Part shown: in pieces, positions 57,782-59,340 of the stretch | How positions within the stretch are numbered: the first letter of the stretch is position 1 | How the letters are laid out: every line of letters starts with the position of its first letter | Source: Ampelocalamus luodianensis | Taxonomy: Eukaryota > Streptophyta > Magnoliopsida > Poales > Poaceae | Assembly: GCA_036346255.1 (NCBI GenBank) | Contig: CM070633.1 | Span: 14,818,001 to 14,882,000 of the forward strand | DNA: 64,000 nt | Direction: 5' to 3' | Program-made: the position numbers and the translations under genes | Notes under the pieces: model-generated | Databases searched by the model: none | What the model was told of the DNA's origin: nothing | The model's input: the letters and a program-made list of their open reading frames with translations, nothing else

Positions 57782-59164
57782 TTACTAAATTTTGACCCGG
57801 CAGAAGTCCTTGCCAGGTTAGAGGGATTCCATGGGATCTTTAATGGTGTTACAAAAGTGTAAATAAAATGACAAGTCCTTTTGTTTTTCTATGAGACCAA
57901 AACGTCCTCTTGGTGTTACTCTTTTGGTCAACTTTCTCAAAGTAATTTTTGTAAAGGTTCACTTTGGGATTTCTTAAATGATTATATAACAAACAATTCG
58001 ATAAATTGTCATGTGGGGTCGGGTGTATCACCGGCGCCATAAGAGCCGGACCCAGCCAACGGCAGTCTAAGGCTTAGGGATAAGATAAGCCTCTCTTTAC
58101 TTTGCTTGCAAGTTAGCTCACAATCTTTAAGATCAGATTTGTTGGGATCCTTACAACTCTTTATTTGGAAGTCTCGATTTGTTTGGCCTCTCTATTTAAG
58201 GAGAGAAGATCAAAGAATAATGCAAACAAAATTAGTTATCTCTAATCTTTCTTCTCCTTCATCCCTCTCCCATCTGCTGGCGCCCTCCTCCTCCCTGCAA
58301 CACCTCCTCTCTTCCACATCACGGCTCTTGGGTGCAAGCCCGAGCTAAACCACCCACAACATATACATATCTCATATGCTCCTTACCCGAAGCACGTCAC
58401 ATGAACAACAACATAGTCTTATTTTGTGTTAGAGCTGATAAGGAAACCTGGAATATCTTTGTACTAAAAGCACCACTATATGTTGCAGTTGCACACTATA
58501 GCTCCTATAGCGGCCGCAATTGTATGAAAACCCTAAAGCAGCCTCTATGTAGGCATAGGCACGTAGCCCCTCAATTTCTACAGCAGAGTTATGTAGATAA
58601 GGAATTTTCTTTATATGCTGCTTACACTTAAAAGGTTCGACATGTAGATTCTGCCCCTTAAAATAATTGTCGAAAGATGTCATGGACATCGAAAAGACGT
58701 GTCCAATATGTGAGAATGATTATTGGTTTGTCCAATGTTAAGATTCAAAACTGTTCTTATGGAGTACACAAGGGCATGCATACCCCATAAGTTCCAAATC
58801 CATTTTCAAGTTCAAGCTCCCCATTTGCACAGCAGACATCGGTTCGACAATTTGAAGTATTTCATCCCCATCACACCCAGGTTTTTGGGCATGCCCACAC
58901 ACAGCCTGGGATTACGCTATTTTCATTTCTTTAGTGAAATTTCAATATAATGTGTTCTATTTTGCCCTTCAAACCTGCTTAATGATTTTAATTTGCCATG
59001 TTGCAGCTGAAGGAGGTGGCACCTCTGCCGGCTTAGATCCTCTACCAGAACCAAAAGAAAAGAAGCCTGAAACTGCTAAGACCAGGGGCGAAGAAGCAGT
59101 GGCCTCAGAGACCGGCAAGCGACCAAGAGGGAGGCCACGAAAAATCTTGAAGAAATCAGAATGA
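7118..59164 (+). CDS. Methyl-CpG-binding domain protein with three MBDs and an AT-hook (7 exons)
   Basis: Predicted to bind methylated CpG in chromatin through three tandem MBD folds. Exons are 7118-7297, 7485-7613, 7731-7808, 36120-36245, 36344-36442, 36542-36677 and 59007-59164, giving 906 nt and about 301 residues. MBD1 is residues about 41-84 (WLPDGW start), MBD2 108-154 (WLPRGW), MBD3 182-228 (GLPAGW). A basic AT-hook KRPRGRPRK lies at 287-295. An acidic SDDDEP patch follows the start. Introns 1-5 are phase 0 with GT/AG ends. The start is the first ATG after the GA-rich leader and opens the only frame that continues into the spliced exons. Three-MBD architecture and length resemble Arabidopsis MBD7, while plant MBD13-type proteins are an alternative, so orthology is unresolved. 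Introns 3 and 6 total about 50 kb of mobile DNA. Exons show no stops. Confidence 0.85.
7431..7457 (+). repeat. 27-bp poly-T tract in intron 1
   Basis: An uninterrupted run of 27 T lies 27 bp before the exon 2 acceptor (AG at 7483-7484). It extends the polypyrimidine tract of the intron and is likely length-polymorphic. Confidence 0.9.
8733..9000 (+). mobile_element. CACTA element terminus, other end not found
   Basis: It begins CACTACTACAAAAAAAGG, preceded by CAC. Eight or more ACAGACGGTT-type subterminal motifs in alternating orientation run to about 8990. No matching inverted CACTA end occurs before the right LTR of the host element. The 3' side is therefore deleted, and its limit somewhere in 9000-9400 is unclear. 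Confidence 0.72.
9480..9823 (-). other. Open coding-like stretch beside the primer site of the 7998-10131 element
   Basis: From the primer site inward the minus strand stays open for over 100 codons, with a GC-rich, codon-like composition. Pieces include CYWPPNGDSDNSNSANIG, YFIGYYYYLGEL and LNIVDEVERSKSTHLAPDTC. I do not recognise a protein family. It could be a captured host gene segment or element-specific leader. No start context or splice signals support a real gene. Confidence 0.35.
10132..10587. other. AT-rich intron sequence with an internal duplication
   Basis: No gene is visible. Segments about 10222-10285 and 10436-10505 are diverged direct copies; both contain TATATGAGTTATK followed by CATAA and a CTTTGTC block. 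They may be remnants of a small repeat or an old local duplication. Confidence 0.35.
10588..11665 (+). mobile_element. Gypsy-like LTR end, primer site and C-rich interior
   Basis: Sequence beginning near TGTTGATGGAGGG (about 10600) runs to a primer-site-like block TTGGTGCCGTCCGTAGGGAC at 10995-11014. This is the common start of the internal region in grass Gypsy-type elements. The following interior is C-rich with no clean gag. A second LTR was not identified, so the true 3' end is unknown. The C-rich sequence at 13303-14202, 16325-16524 and 17084-17452 appears to continue the same element around later insertions. Confidence 0.45.
11666..13302 (-). mobile_element. TRIM/SMART-like element with 512/503-bp LTRs
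   Basis: LTRs 11666-12177 and 12800-13302 start TGTTKGCCCAAACC and end CCAACA or TCAACA. The minus-strand primer site TGGTATCAGAGC is at 12786-12797, and the purine tract is next to the left LTR (minus strand GGGGGGAGAT). Target-site duplications are exact: CAGGT at 11661-11665 and 13303-13307. The interior is only 622 bp and non-coding. The LTR pair is highly similar, suggesting a younger insertion. It splits the C-rich Gypsy-like sequence. Confidence 0.92.
13303..14202 (+). repeat. C-rich degenerate tandem repeat sequence
   Basis: Imperfect direct repeats of roughly 100-140 bp recur. Each carries a CCCGAGGGGGTC motif followed by GCGCCTCC and a CCAGYGCTGC block (for example 13340-13440 and 13465-13565). 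Frames over 200 codons on both strands arise from composition and do not look like protein. It probably belongs to the interior of the Gypsy-like element whose primer site is at 10995. Confidence 0.5.
14206..16321 (+). mobile_element. PIF/Harbinger-like element carrying gene-like sequence
   Basis: The terminal inverted repeats are GGGTATGTGCAATGCAAAGT at the left and, reversed at the right end, GGGCATGTACAATGGGAGTG, both continuing into GCTTA. The flanks are TTA on both sides (14203-14205, 16322-16324), the 3-bp duplication expected of PIF/Harbinger. No transposase is present. The interior contains GC-rich blocks at 14740-15170 and 15320-16080, with promoter-like and leader-like sequence between them. 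A MULE origin is less likely because no 9-bp duplication is seen. Confidence 0.7.
15448..15642 (+). other. Possible captured first exon inside the PIF-like element
   Basis: After a pyrimidine-rich leader (15280-15440) an ATG opens a 65-codon GC-rich frame: MDPHFRSYLSASRHHLDAPG, then a histidine/proline-rich run ending in AVLGLVNG. It stops being open near a GGGTGTGA that could be a donor site. A TATA-like TTTATA lies near 15161-15166. I do not recognise the protein. The arrangement of promoter, leader and exon is what gene capture by a DNA transposon leaves. Confidence 0.35.
16325..16524. repeat. C-rich Gypsy-like interior continued
   Basis: The sequence resumes the CTGCTCC/GTCCGCGCC style of 13303-14202 after the PIF-like element. 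No gene is visible. Confidence 0.35.
16528..17080 (+). mobile_element. Tourist-like (PIF/Harbinger) MITE, 553 bp
   Basis: It starts GGGTGTGTTTGGTTGG and ends CGAACCAAACGCACCC, inverted copies of each other. TAA flanks both ends (16525-16527, 17081-17083). Internal GGATGGGATGG and TTTGGTTGGTGG motifs repeat toward each end. No coding sequence is present. Confidence 0.88.
17084..17452. repeat. C-rich Gypsy-like interior continued
   Basis: Between the Tourist-like MITE and the next LTR, the sequence returns to the CACCAGGTCTGCGCCGTGCC style of the surrounding repetitive element. I see no gene. Confidence 0.3.
17453..18984 (+). mobile_element. Short non-autonomous Copia-type element (318-bp LTRs)
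   Basis: LTRs 17453-17770 and 18667-18984 begin TGTTGGATTTAATCTT. The primer site TTGGTATCAGAGCC follows the left LTR at 17772-17785, and a purine tract GATTAAGGGGGTGAT precedes the right LTR. The 0.9-kb interior is GC-rich, with glycine/alanine-rich frames and no gag or pol. The LTR start matches that of the element at 44742, so the two are related. The 5-bp flanks differ (GCCGG and ACTAG), so recombination between elements or loss of one flank is likely. Confidence 0.8.
18985..20774. repeat. Tandem minisatellite, about 138-bp units
   Basis: At least seven imperfect copies of a roughly 138-bp unit lie at about 19030-19510 and 19880-20300. Each contains CACCTCGATGGCGTCTCCTC, a CTAGGGGCTCCCCCTAG block and a GATTCACCTCGGTGAG block. 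They are separated by a second array (19530-19870). A third pair of smaller direct repeats lies at about 20535-20660, sharing CTCTCGAGC and TAAGT blocks. The short open frame at 20070-20282 is the repeat translated. Confidence 0.75.
19530..19870. repeat. Minisatellite array, about 40-45-bp units
   Basis: Eight or so units carry AAAAGACTCACCCTCTGG followed by GCCGAGTGCGCGAGC-like sequence. The same ACTCACCCTCCGGGG motif reappears at 20450-20510. Array and flanking 138-bp units look like part of one LTR retrotransposon's non-coding region. Confidence 0.75.
21227..21563 (+). pseudogene. Copia gag, N-terminal part (host element)
   Basis: The frame from the ATG at 21227 reads MDSGNKAKEG, then YPMLSKSNYVVWAIKMKV and IPEEIMLLLAEKATTKEAWE. 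This is the usual plant Copia gag start, coding for the structural capsid-like protein. In-frame TAG codons at 21269-21271 and 21422-21424 sit where glutamine is expected. A one-base loss occurs near 21545. The frame is then broken by a minus-strand Copia insertion at 21564 and resumes at 25871. Confidence 0.85.
21905..22960 (-). pseudogene. Copia reverse transcriptase/RNase H remnant (nested element)
   Basis: Minus-strand pieces are HRPIGLKWVYKVKKDSH, GIDFNEVFAPVAHLEYVRLL, HMDVKSAFLNSKLEEEVYV and CKALYGLRQAPREW, then RNase H tail DDRKSTTAVLFFFGHSLVSW and LSSCEAEYIA. The catalytic YVDD position reads YVHE (about 22436-22447). Sequence between the following FKEEMK segment and the RNase H domain is missing, so thumb and connection regions are deleted. 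Downstream, EQLVDILTKALGRVKFQELR marks the polyprotein end near 21910-22000. Confidence 0.88.
23065..24330 (-). pseudogene. Copia GAG-pre-integrase and integrase remnant (nested element)
   Basis: The minus strand encodes WHWYACYGHLNYEALRKLAQ (pre-integrase), the zinc-binding C..C stretch ICDSFLVGKQ, and the DDE core: LVHGDLCEPI, YFLLLVDDLSHYIW and ALRTDHGNEF. QQNGVVERRNQTV follows. The C-terminal part has YEAWYGRSPSVKYFCTFGC. A tryptophan codon is TAG near 23664. A frameshift near 23390 separates the C-terminal linker DEMAKWDWEAGD. Confidence 0.87.
24430..25650 (-). pseudogene. Copia gag, zinc knuckle and protease remnant (nested element)
   Basis: Reading the minus strand from 25650, gag includes LTRTNYGDRALVMRVNI, MRLTGLVNNLEILGDKLEED and VKKFLYVVPPRYTQVETSIE. 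A CCHC-like knuckle is at about 24800-24850 (CCNYDKLGHWA). The protease region is DAWYLDISASNHMSGCRDVF at about 24580-24650. The aspartic protease motif expected as DTGASNHM reads DISASNHM. Stops and frame changes interrupt it at several points. Confidence 0.85.
25871..26606 (+). pseudogene. Copia gag C-terminal half, knuckle and protease start (host element)
   Basis: The host gag resumes: RMKPTKSIDDFAVKLATIV, MEESTVVKKFLCAAPNKF, STIEQFMDMKTM and EEVIGRLKGHEEKY. A zinc-knuckle CYNCNNYFASKC-like stretch is near 26368-26400. The protease opens AIWFLDTG at 26582-26605, and an element inserted at 26607 splits the DTGASNHM motif. The other half is at 28273. Confidence 0.83.
26607..28272 (+). mobile_element. 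Gag-only non-autonomous Copia element nested in the protease active site
   Basis: LTRs are 26607-26946 and 27920-28272, starting TGTTAGGAATAATC. The primer site CTGGTATCAGAGC begins at 26948, and the purine tract GGGGGAGAT precedes the right LTR. Flanks GGTGT (26602-26606) and GGTGC (28273-28277) are a 4/5 target-site duplication. The original GGTGC is the Gly-Ala of the host protease DTGA motif. The interior (about 970 bp) has gag and a knuckle only. Its LTRs are related to those of the host element. Confidence 0.92.
26990..27895 (+). pseudogene. Copia gag with zinc knuckle, no pol
   Basis: Pieces are YPMLSKSNYDVWKIKMKVFM, MALAAIFQGVPEKTLLLAEK, KSEFEGLRMKETELVDDFVM, MEESYIVKKLLRAIPSKYLK and EEAIGHLKTYEE. 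A CYNCNDYGHF knuckle near 27785-27815 contains a frameshift. Sequence passes directly from the knuckle to the purine tract and 3' LTR, so protease, integrase and reverse transcriptase are absent. A stop follows DDVGER, and a frameshift near 27320 breaks gag. Confidence 0.85.
28273..28621 (+). pseudogene. Copia protease, C-terminal part (host element)
   Basis: The frame resumes GASNHMTSSVEKFTDLDTSV, then VRFGDGSAIDICGRGTMLF, YYIPRLRSNMVSLGHLDEHG and LYILNLNQVQPV. This follows the gag/protease half ending at 26606. A TAG interrupts after LFEC at about 28407. The frame ends where the SINE-like sequence begins, and the WHARYGHL part of the pre-integrase domain is missing. Confidence 0.82.
28622..28720 (+). 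mobile_element. tRNA-derived SINE-like fragment
   Basis: It contains a perfect RNA polymerase III A box (TAGCTCAGTTGG, 28635-28646) and a perfect B box (GTTCAAGTC, 28681-28689), 34 bp apart. The head GGAACTGAGCC resembles the SINE at 57622. It replaces about 25 residues of pre-integrase sequence, so insertion came with a deletion, or the site rearranged later. No 3' simple repeat or target duplication is clear. The lack of cloverleaf pairing argues against a working tRNA gene. Confidence 0.6.
28700..29880 (+). pseudogene. Copia integrase (host element), interrupted by a MITE
   Basis: The order is MMVAQKEMVEGLPHLDHVDQ, VCDGCLVGKQRRSSFPQ, HGDICGPI, then after a frameshift near 28913 YFLLLVDDFSRYMWIVLLKH, SLRTDRGGEFTSKEFNAYCE and YSSQ with TAG for glutamine at 29166-29168. 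A MITE occupies 29182-29419. Then VERRNQTVVGMARRFLKSKE, APYESCYQRKPSVKHLRTFG and SRDIVFEEEWNW follow. The DDE core aspartates and the glutamate are visible in the decayed frame. Confidence 0.87.
29182..29419 (+). mobile_element. hAT-type MITE, 238 bp
   Basis: It starts CAGTGTTCCGAATTTTGGCC and ends GGCCGTACTG. The 8-bp flanks are AGTGGGGG and AGTGGTGG (29174-29181, 29420-29427), a 7/8 duplication. Removing it joins the conserved integrase motif at QNGVVERRN. The interior is AT-rich and inverted in style. A relative lies at 50531-50771. Confidence 0.88.
30140..32119 (+). pseudogene. Copia reverse transcriptase/RNase H (host element), interrupted
   Basis: Pieces in order are MEEELSAITKNETRELMELP, LKPIGLKRVYKVKKDTRGD, ETVRLIIALATQENWEVHHM with DVKSAFLN. 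The insertion 30576-30949 follows. Then GELQEATYVL-TAG-PPGY (stop 30989-30991), KKALYGL, VGVYVDDLINITGSSRAEIG (catalytic YVDD intact, about 31189-31200), MSDFGLLSYY-TAG, and PDLAHAVGIVSRFMEDPTTQ. The RNase H part is YSDSDLAGDVNDKKSTHEFS, and the tail SSDDQLADISTKPLGRLKFL ends near 32119. Several frameshifts and stops occur. Confidence 0.88.
30576..30949 (+). mobile_element. 374-bp insertion with 9-bp duplication and a 100-codon open frame
   Basis: The host reverse transcriptase is cut between SAFLN and GELQ. TTTCTCAAT flanks the insert on both sides (30567-30575, 30950-30958), so it arrived with a 9-bp target duplication, the size used by Mutator-like elements. The ends (TATTTTTTCG and CCAATCAGA) are not obvious inverted repeats. 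The frame 30614-30916 stays open for 100 codons, including PWNENYLTTSNGLAKVALTC, DFLLDTPEYIGRRPAAFLKY and PVNEDGHRVKIPSERF, then TGA. I do not recognise it. A captured exon in a degenerate Pack-MULE fits. Confidence 0.6.
32521..32718. other. Sequence between the Copia element and the CACTA element
   Basis: The first part continues the minisatellite-type host sequence (TCGGTGAGTCGAGCACTCC). The rest is AT-rich without features. Confidence 0.35.
32719..34740 (+). mobile_element. CACTA (En/Spm) element, 5' part with transposase remnant
   Basis: It begins CACTACTACAAAACAAG. About 430 bp of subterminal ACAGACGGTT motifs in alternating orientation follow (32750-33150), then a GA-rich leader and a decayed transposase at 33615-34700. 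No inverted CACTA end is found downstream before exon 4, so the 3' part is missing or deleted. Sequence after about 34740 looks like ordinary intron. Confidence 0.82.
33615..34700 (+). pseudogene. TNPD-type CACTA transposase, N-terminal remnant
   Basis: The ATG at 33615 opens the transposase-associated domain: MDRNWMYGVNHVSQEYINGV, DMLKKGIKFMYCPCIDCGNL, EAHLIRRGFKKEYTRWISHG. After a stop the frame continues LMEDSVRPLFPGCKPKYTRL, LKASN and ADILLEENVLPNTTYQAKKI, LCPLGMEVERIHACPNDYIL, then LSTDGMNPFDNMSNRHSTWP. TNPD proteins cut at CACTA ends. The catalytic Transposase_21 core that should follow STWPV is absent. Stops and frame changes disrupt the rest. Confidence 0.85.
34990..35350 (-). pseudogene. 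LINE zinc-binding (zf-RVT) remnant
   Basis: The minus strand reads NTREKLA, then GIYAPDCPCPKCIMKLSASI, then HMVLDDCDFAKRVG. This is the pattern CxxC...H...C.FA..VW of the zinc-binding domain after plant LINE reverse transcriptases. No reverse transcriptase precedes it here. It is a short old relic inside intron 3. Confidence 0.55.
35351..36119. other. Intron 3 end, no gene
   Basis: AT-rich intron sequence. A stretch at 35562-35610 (TTCGTAAATATATGTCATTT) resembles the terminus of Stowaway-type MITEs, but no partner end was found. Otherwise I see nothing. Confidence 0.35.
36120..36688 (+). CDS. MBD gene exons 4-6
   Basis: Exon 4 (36120-36245) follows TTTTTGCAG and completes MBD2 (FYVHLSTGVRLLSKEDVLLF). 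It ends AAC before GTGCGG, a weak donor but the only one in phase 0. Exon 5 (36344-36442) opens MBD3 with GLPAGWVKEVEFTK and ends before GTACAT. Exon 6 starts at 36542 (FYTDPGSGLVFRGLASAKRY). Two donors are possible: 36678 (GTACAC), which keeps frame with exon 7, or 36689 (GTAACG), which does not. Introns 4 and 5 are 98 and 99 bp. Confidence 0.85.
36740..37642. repeat. Long inverted repeat (foldback), about 430-bp arms
   Basis: The left arm from GGGGAAATTAGCTCGGTGAC matches the right arm read in reverse from 37642 almost throughout. The arms include blocks around CAGACGTATTTAGAG, CATCCCGATATAGTTTACTT and GGACTTTTCTAATAT. They meet around a centre at about 37170-37205, flanked by AATTAATTAATGTAATTCCA and its complement. 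It starts about 50 bp past exon 6. Transcribed as intron RNA it would form a hairpin of over 400 bp. No target duplication is clear, and it has no coding capacity. Confidence 0.88.
37643..39017. other. Intron sequence without recognised features
   Basis: AT-rich sequence. I see no gene, terminal repeat or clear duplication. Confidence 0.5.
39018..44107 (+). mobile_element. Solo LTR, 5.1 kb (Gypsy, possibly Tekay-like)
   Basis: It starts TGTGAGACCCCGG and ends GGGATGTTACA. ATTAT flanks it on both sides (39013-39017, 44108-44112), an exact 5-bp duplication. There is no second internal LTR, primer site or pol. A TATA box (GTTATAAAAGG, about 43516) marks the likely LTR promoter. Recurrent GATCNAACGG motifs fill 41460-41790 and 43350-43500. 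A 29-bp perfect tandem duplication lies at 43106-43163. Length and TGTRAYRYCCC-like termini fit Tekay/Del chromoviruses, but the family is inferred. It arose by recombination between the LTRs of a full element. Confidence 0.85.
44113..44741. other. Interval between LTR elements with a leader-and-ATG-like stretch
   Basis: A pyrimidine-rich stretch (44250-44310) is followed at 44423 by ATG and 12 GC-rich codons (MSEGAAPGTETR), then GGGTTTTTAA where a donor could lie. It resembles a first exon. Nothing downstream continues it, and the 44742 element interrupts. A captured or broken gene start is possible. Otherwise empty. Confidence 0.25.
44742..47850 (+). mobile_element. Non-autonomous Copia element with gag and protease only
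   Basis: LTRs are 44742-45297 and 47301-47850, starting TGTTRGATTTAATC and ending CAACA. The primer site TTGGTATCAAAGC begins at 45299, and the purine tract AAGGGGATGAT precedes the right LTR. AAATG flanks both sides exactly (44737-44741, 47851-47855). The interior encodes gag, two zinc knuckles, protease and the start of the pre-integrase domain. It then switches to a glycine/alanine-rich stretch (46860-47130) with no integrase or reverse transcriptase. It shares its LTR start and interior style with 17453-18984. Confidence 0.92.
45340..46860 (+). pseudogene. Copia gag, double zinc knuckle and protease
   Basis: Gag pieces are ALAIIYQAVPDSLMRQLIGK, TSLYNQIVSLDDKMEESVAV and RYLRVLPEKFVPIVTTLMHS. 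Two knuckles are in tandem: CFECDKYDHYASEC and CFNCDKYGHYASDY, the second lacking its last cysteine. Protease DMWYLNNGASNHMMGDRSMF has Asn for the catalytic Asp of DTGA. In-frame TAG codons at 45647, 45692, 45872 and 45944 stand where glutamine (CAG) is expected. The stretch 45965-46553 is open. A TGA at 46554 ends the first long frame, and a second open stretch runs to 47078. Confidence 0.88.
47856..48479. other. Sequence between the Copia element and the CACTA fragment
   Basis: Mixed composition with a short GA run near 48205-48222. No open frame or repeat boundary is convincing. It continues the sequence left of the 44742 element. Confidence 0.35.
48480..50315 (-). mobile_element. CACTA element, 5' part, minus strand
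   Basis: The minus strand begins at 50315 with CACTACTACAAAAG. Subterminal ACAGACGGTT motifs run to about 50000, a spacer follows, then a decayed TNPD transposase (49600-48520). The far end is not found. It lies against LINE sequence at 50316, so it inserted into that LINE. The 3-bp flank on the surviving side is TCT. Confidence 0.8.
48520..49600 (-). pseudogene. TNPD-type CACTA transposase remnant, minus strand
   Basis: From 49600 the minus strand gives RSWMYTENRVSEEYINGMST (transposase-associated domain), then WNYDEGEYVKFWGLMEDSDK, LKASNGWSDNSFITLLGLLT, then VAWYLPVIPCLKLFFANPKK, LRWHSEERKKDEKLRHPADS and LSTDGMNPFGSINSRHSTWP. It lacks the catalytic core downstream of STWP. It is a second copy of the family at 33615 in opposite orientation, with independent stops. 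Confidence 0.85.
50531..50771 (+). mobile_element. hAT-type MITE, 241 bp, relative of 29182-29419
   Basis: It begins CAGTGTTAAGAATTTCGGCC, and ACTCCCAT flanks it exactly on both sides (50523-50530, 50772-50779). The AT-rich interior, including AAATCGGTTTGG, matches the copy at 29182. It interrupts the LINE between KFDMAKAYDRVEW-like and downstream coding. Confidence 0.85.
51273..54149 (-). mobile_element. Solo LTR (about 1.6 kb net) containing a CACTA element
   Basis: On the minus strand it starts TGTTAGTGATATGC and ends TTATCCCTTCA. ACAAC flanks both sides (51268-51272, 54150-54154). Removing it rejoins LINE coding between DDRYELV and CAPFTEEEV. Length without the internal CACTA copy is about 1.6 kb. 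A CTGGTCGTA-type array (53200-53400) and a TATA-like TATATATAGCGCC near 52985-52997 are present. It is homologous to the LTR at 62070-63291. The start resembles grass Copia LTRs with the GCCCTAGAGGCAA motif. Confidence 0.88.
51422..52693 (+). mobile_element. CACTA element, 1272 bp, complete ends, non-autonomous
   Basis: It begins CACTACTATAGAAAACG and ends TTTTGTAGTAGTG. AAC flanks both ends (51419-51421, 52694-52696). Subterminal ACAGACGGTT or CGAACCGT motifs fill 51440-51690 and 52325-52660. Between them 51720-52240 is GC-rich with open frames on both strands, but no transposase. The central part may be captured gene sequence. It sits inside the solo LTR. Confidence 0.92.
54602..54903. other. 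LINE 5' region or flank, unresolved
   Basis: Upstream of the LINE endonuclease start on the minus strand. Possibly the end of LINE ORF1 or its leader, but no RRM or zinc motif is visible. Confidence 0.3.
54904..55091 (+). mobile_element. MITE with 8-bp duplication, 188 bp
   Basis: It starts CACTGAGAACGTTATCG and ends CGGTAATGTTTTCATTG, imperfect inverted repeats. GCTGAGCC flanks both sides exactly (54896-54903, 55092-55099), as for hAT. The ends resemble the larger MITE at 63505. Confidence 0.82.
55100..55770. other. Intron sequence without recognised features
   Basis: No credible gene or repeat boundary. A pyrimidine-rich strip at 55430-55560 has a short open frame (55432-55671) that does not resemble a protein family. 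Confidence 0.4.
55780..57387 (+). mobile_element. Mutator-like element with long terminal inverted repeats (probable Pack-MULE)
   Basis: The first about 200 bp (from GGAAGAAGTTGATTTTACC) and the last about 200 bp are inverted copies, sharing CATGCGGACRCCTAACCC and TTTTGTGCRGTGGTATTGC. TTTCTCTTT flanks both ends exactly (55771-55779, 57388-57396), the 9-bp duplication of MULEs. No transposase is present. The interior (56000-57170) is GC-rich with long frames on both strands, as expected for captured gene fragments. One minus-strand stretch (about 56620-56800) encodes a hydrophobic segment (LGTAFLPSLVAACTLLVALS). Donor genes are not recognised. Confidence 0.9.
57622..57774 (+). mobile_element. 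SINE with (AAT)n tail
   Basis: The head GAGGACTGAGTGGGGCCTCA contains an A-box-like CCTCAGTTGG, and the 3' end is an AAT repeat. AATAATGTTACTAA flanks both ends exactly (57608-57621, 57775-57788), a 14-bp duplication as for LINE-mobilised elements. The B box is degenerate. The head resembles the fragment at 28622. Confidence 0.75.
57742..57780 (+). repeat. (AAT)n microsatellite
   Basis: About 13 uninterrupted AAT units form the tail of the SINE and merge with the target duplication. It is probably length-variable. Confidence 0.9.
57789..59006. other. End of intron 6, possible degenerate LTR
   Basis: Positions about 58012-58361 begin TGTGGGGTCGGGTG, contain CTATTTAAGGAGAGAAGA (TATA-like with leader) and end CACCCACAACA, a layout like a small LTR. 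No target duplication, primer site or partner is seen. The rest leads to the exon 7 acceptor without features. Confidence 0.3.
59007..59164 (+). CDS. MBD gene exon 7 (C-terminal AT-hook)
   Basis: It follows CATGTTGCAG. The frame reads EGGGTSAGLDPLPEPKEKKP, then ETGKRPRGRPRKILKKSE and TGA at 59162-59164. The RGRP core flanked by basic residues is an AT-hook, which binds the minor groove of AT-rich DNA. Reading in phase 0 hits a stop after nine codons, so the phase set by the AT-hook frame is preferred. Association with the upstream exons is inferred from strand, phase and a sensible chromatin-protein ending. Confidence 0.65.
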
Positions 59165-59340
59165 TGACATAACAAGATATCATCAATGCATTTGTAAAGC
59201 TATTCAGCTTTATCATGGAAGGAAGTGATGAACTAGAAGTACTCATATTTCTCTTATGTTTCGAACAGATATCAATTCTGGAAGTGATGCCTTGTGATGT
59301 GCACAAAACAGTAATGTTTTTTTTAGAAATAAAAAAGTAA
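59165..59340 (+). terminator. 3' UTR and polyadenylation signal of the MBD gene
   Basis: AATAAA lies at 59328-59333, about 165 bp after the stop, following a T-rich run. It is the first canonical signal downstream and a plausible cleavage guide. Confidence 0.45.

Larger units (their letters stand above)
36678..59006 (+). other. Intron 6 of the MBD gene (about 22.3 kb)
   Basis: The acceptor TTGCAG ends at 59006. Exon 7 begins with two bases of a codon, so the donor must leave one base, which fits GTACAC at 36678. An unrecognised exon between 36.7 and 59.0 kb is an alternative. The intron holds a foldback, LTR, LINE, CACTA, hAT-like, MULE and SINE sequences. Confidence 0.6.
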
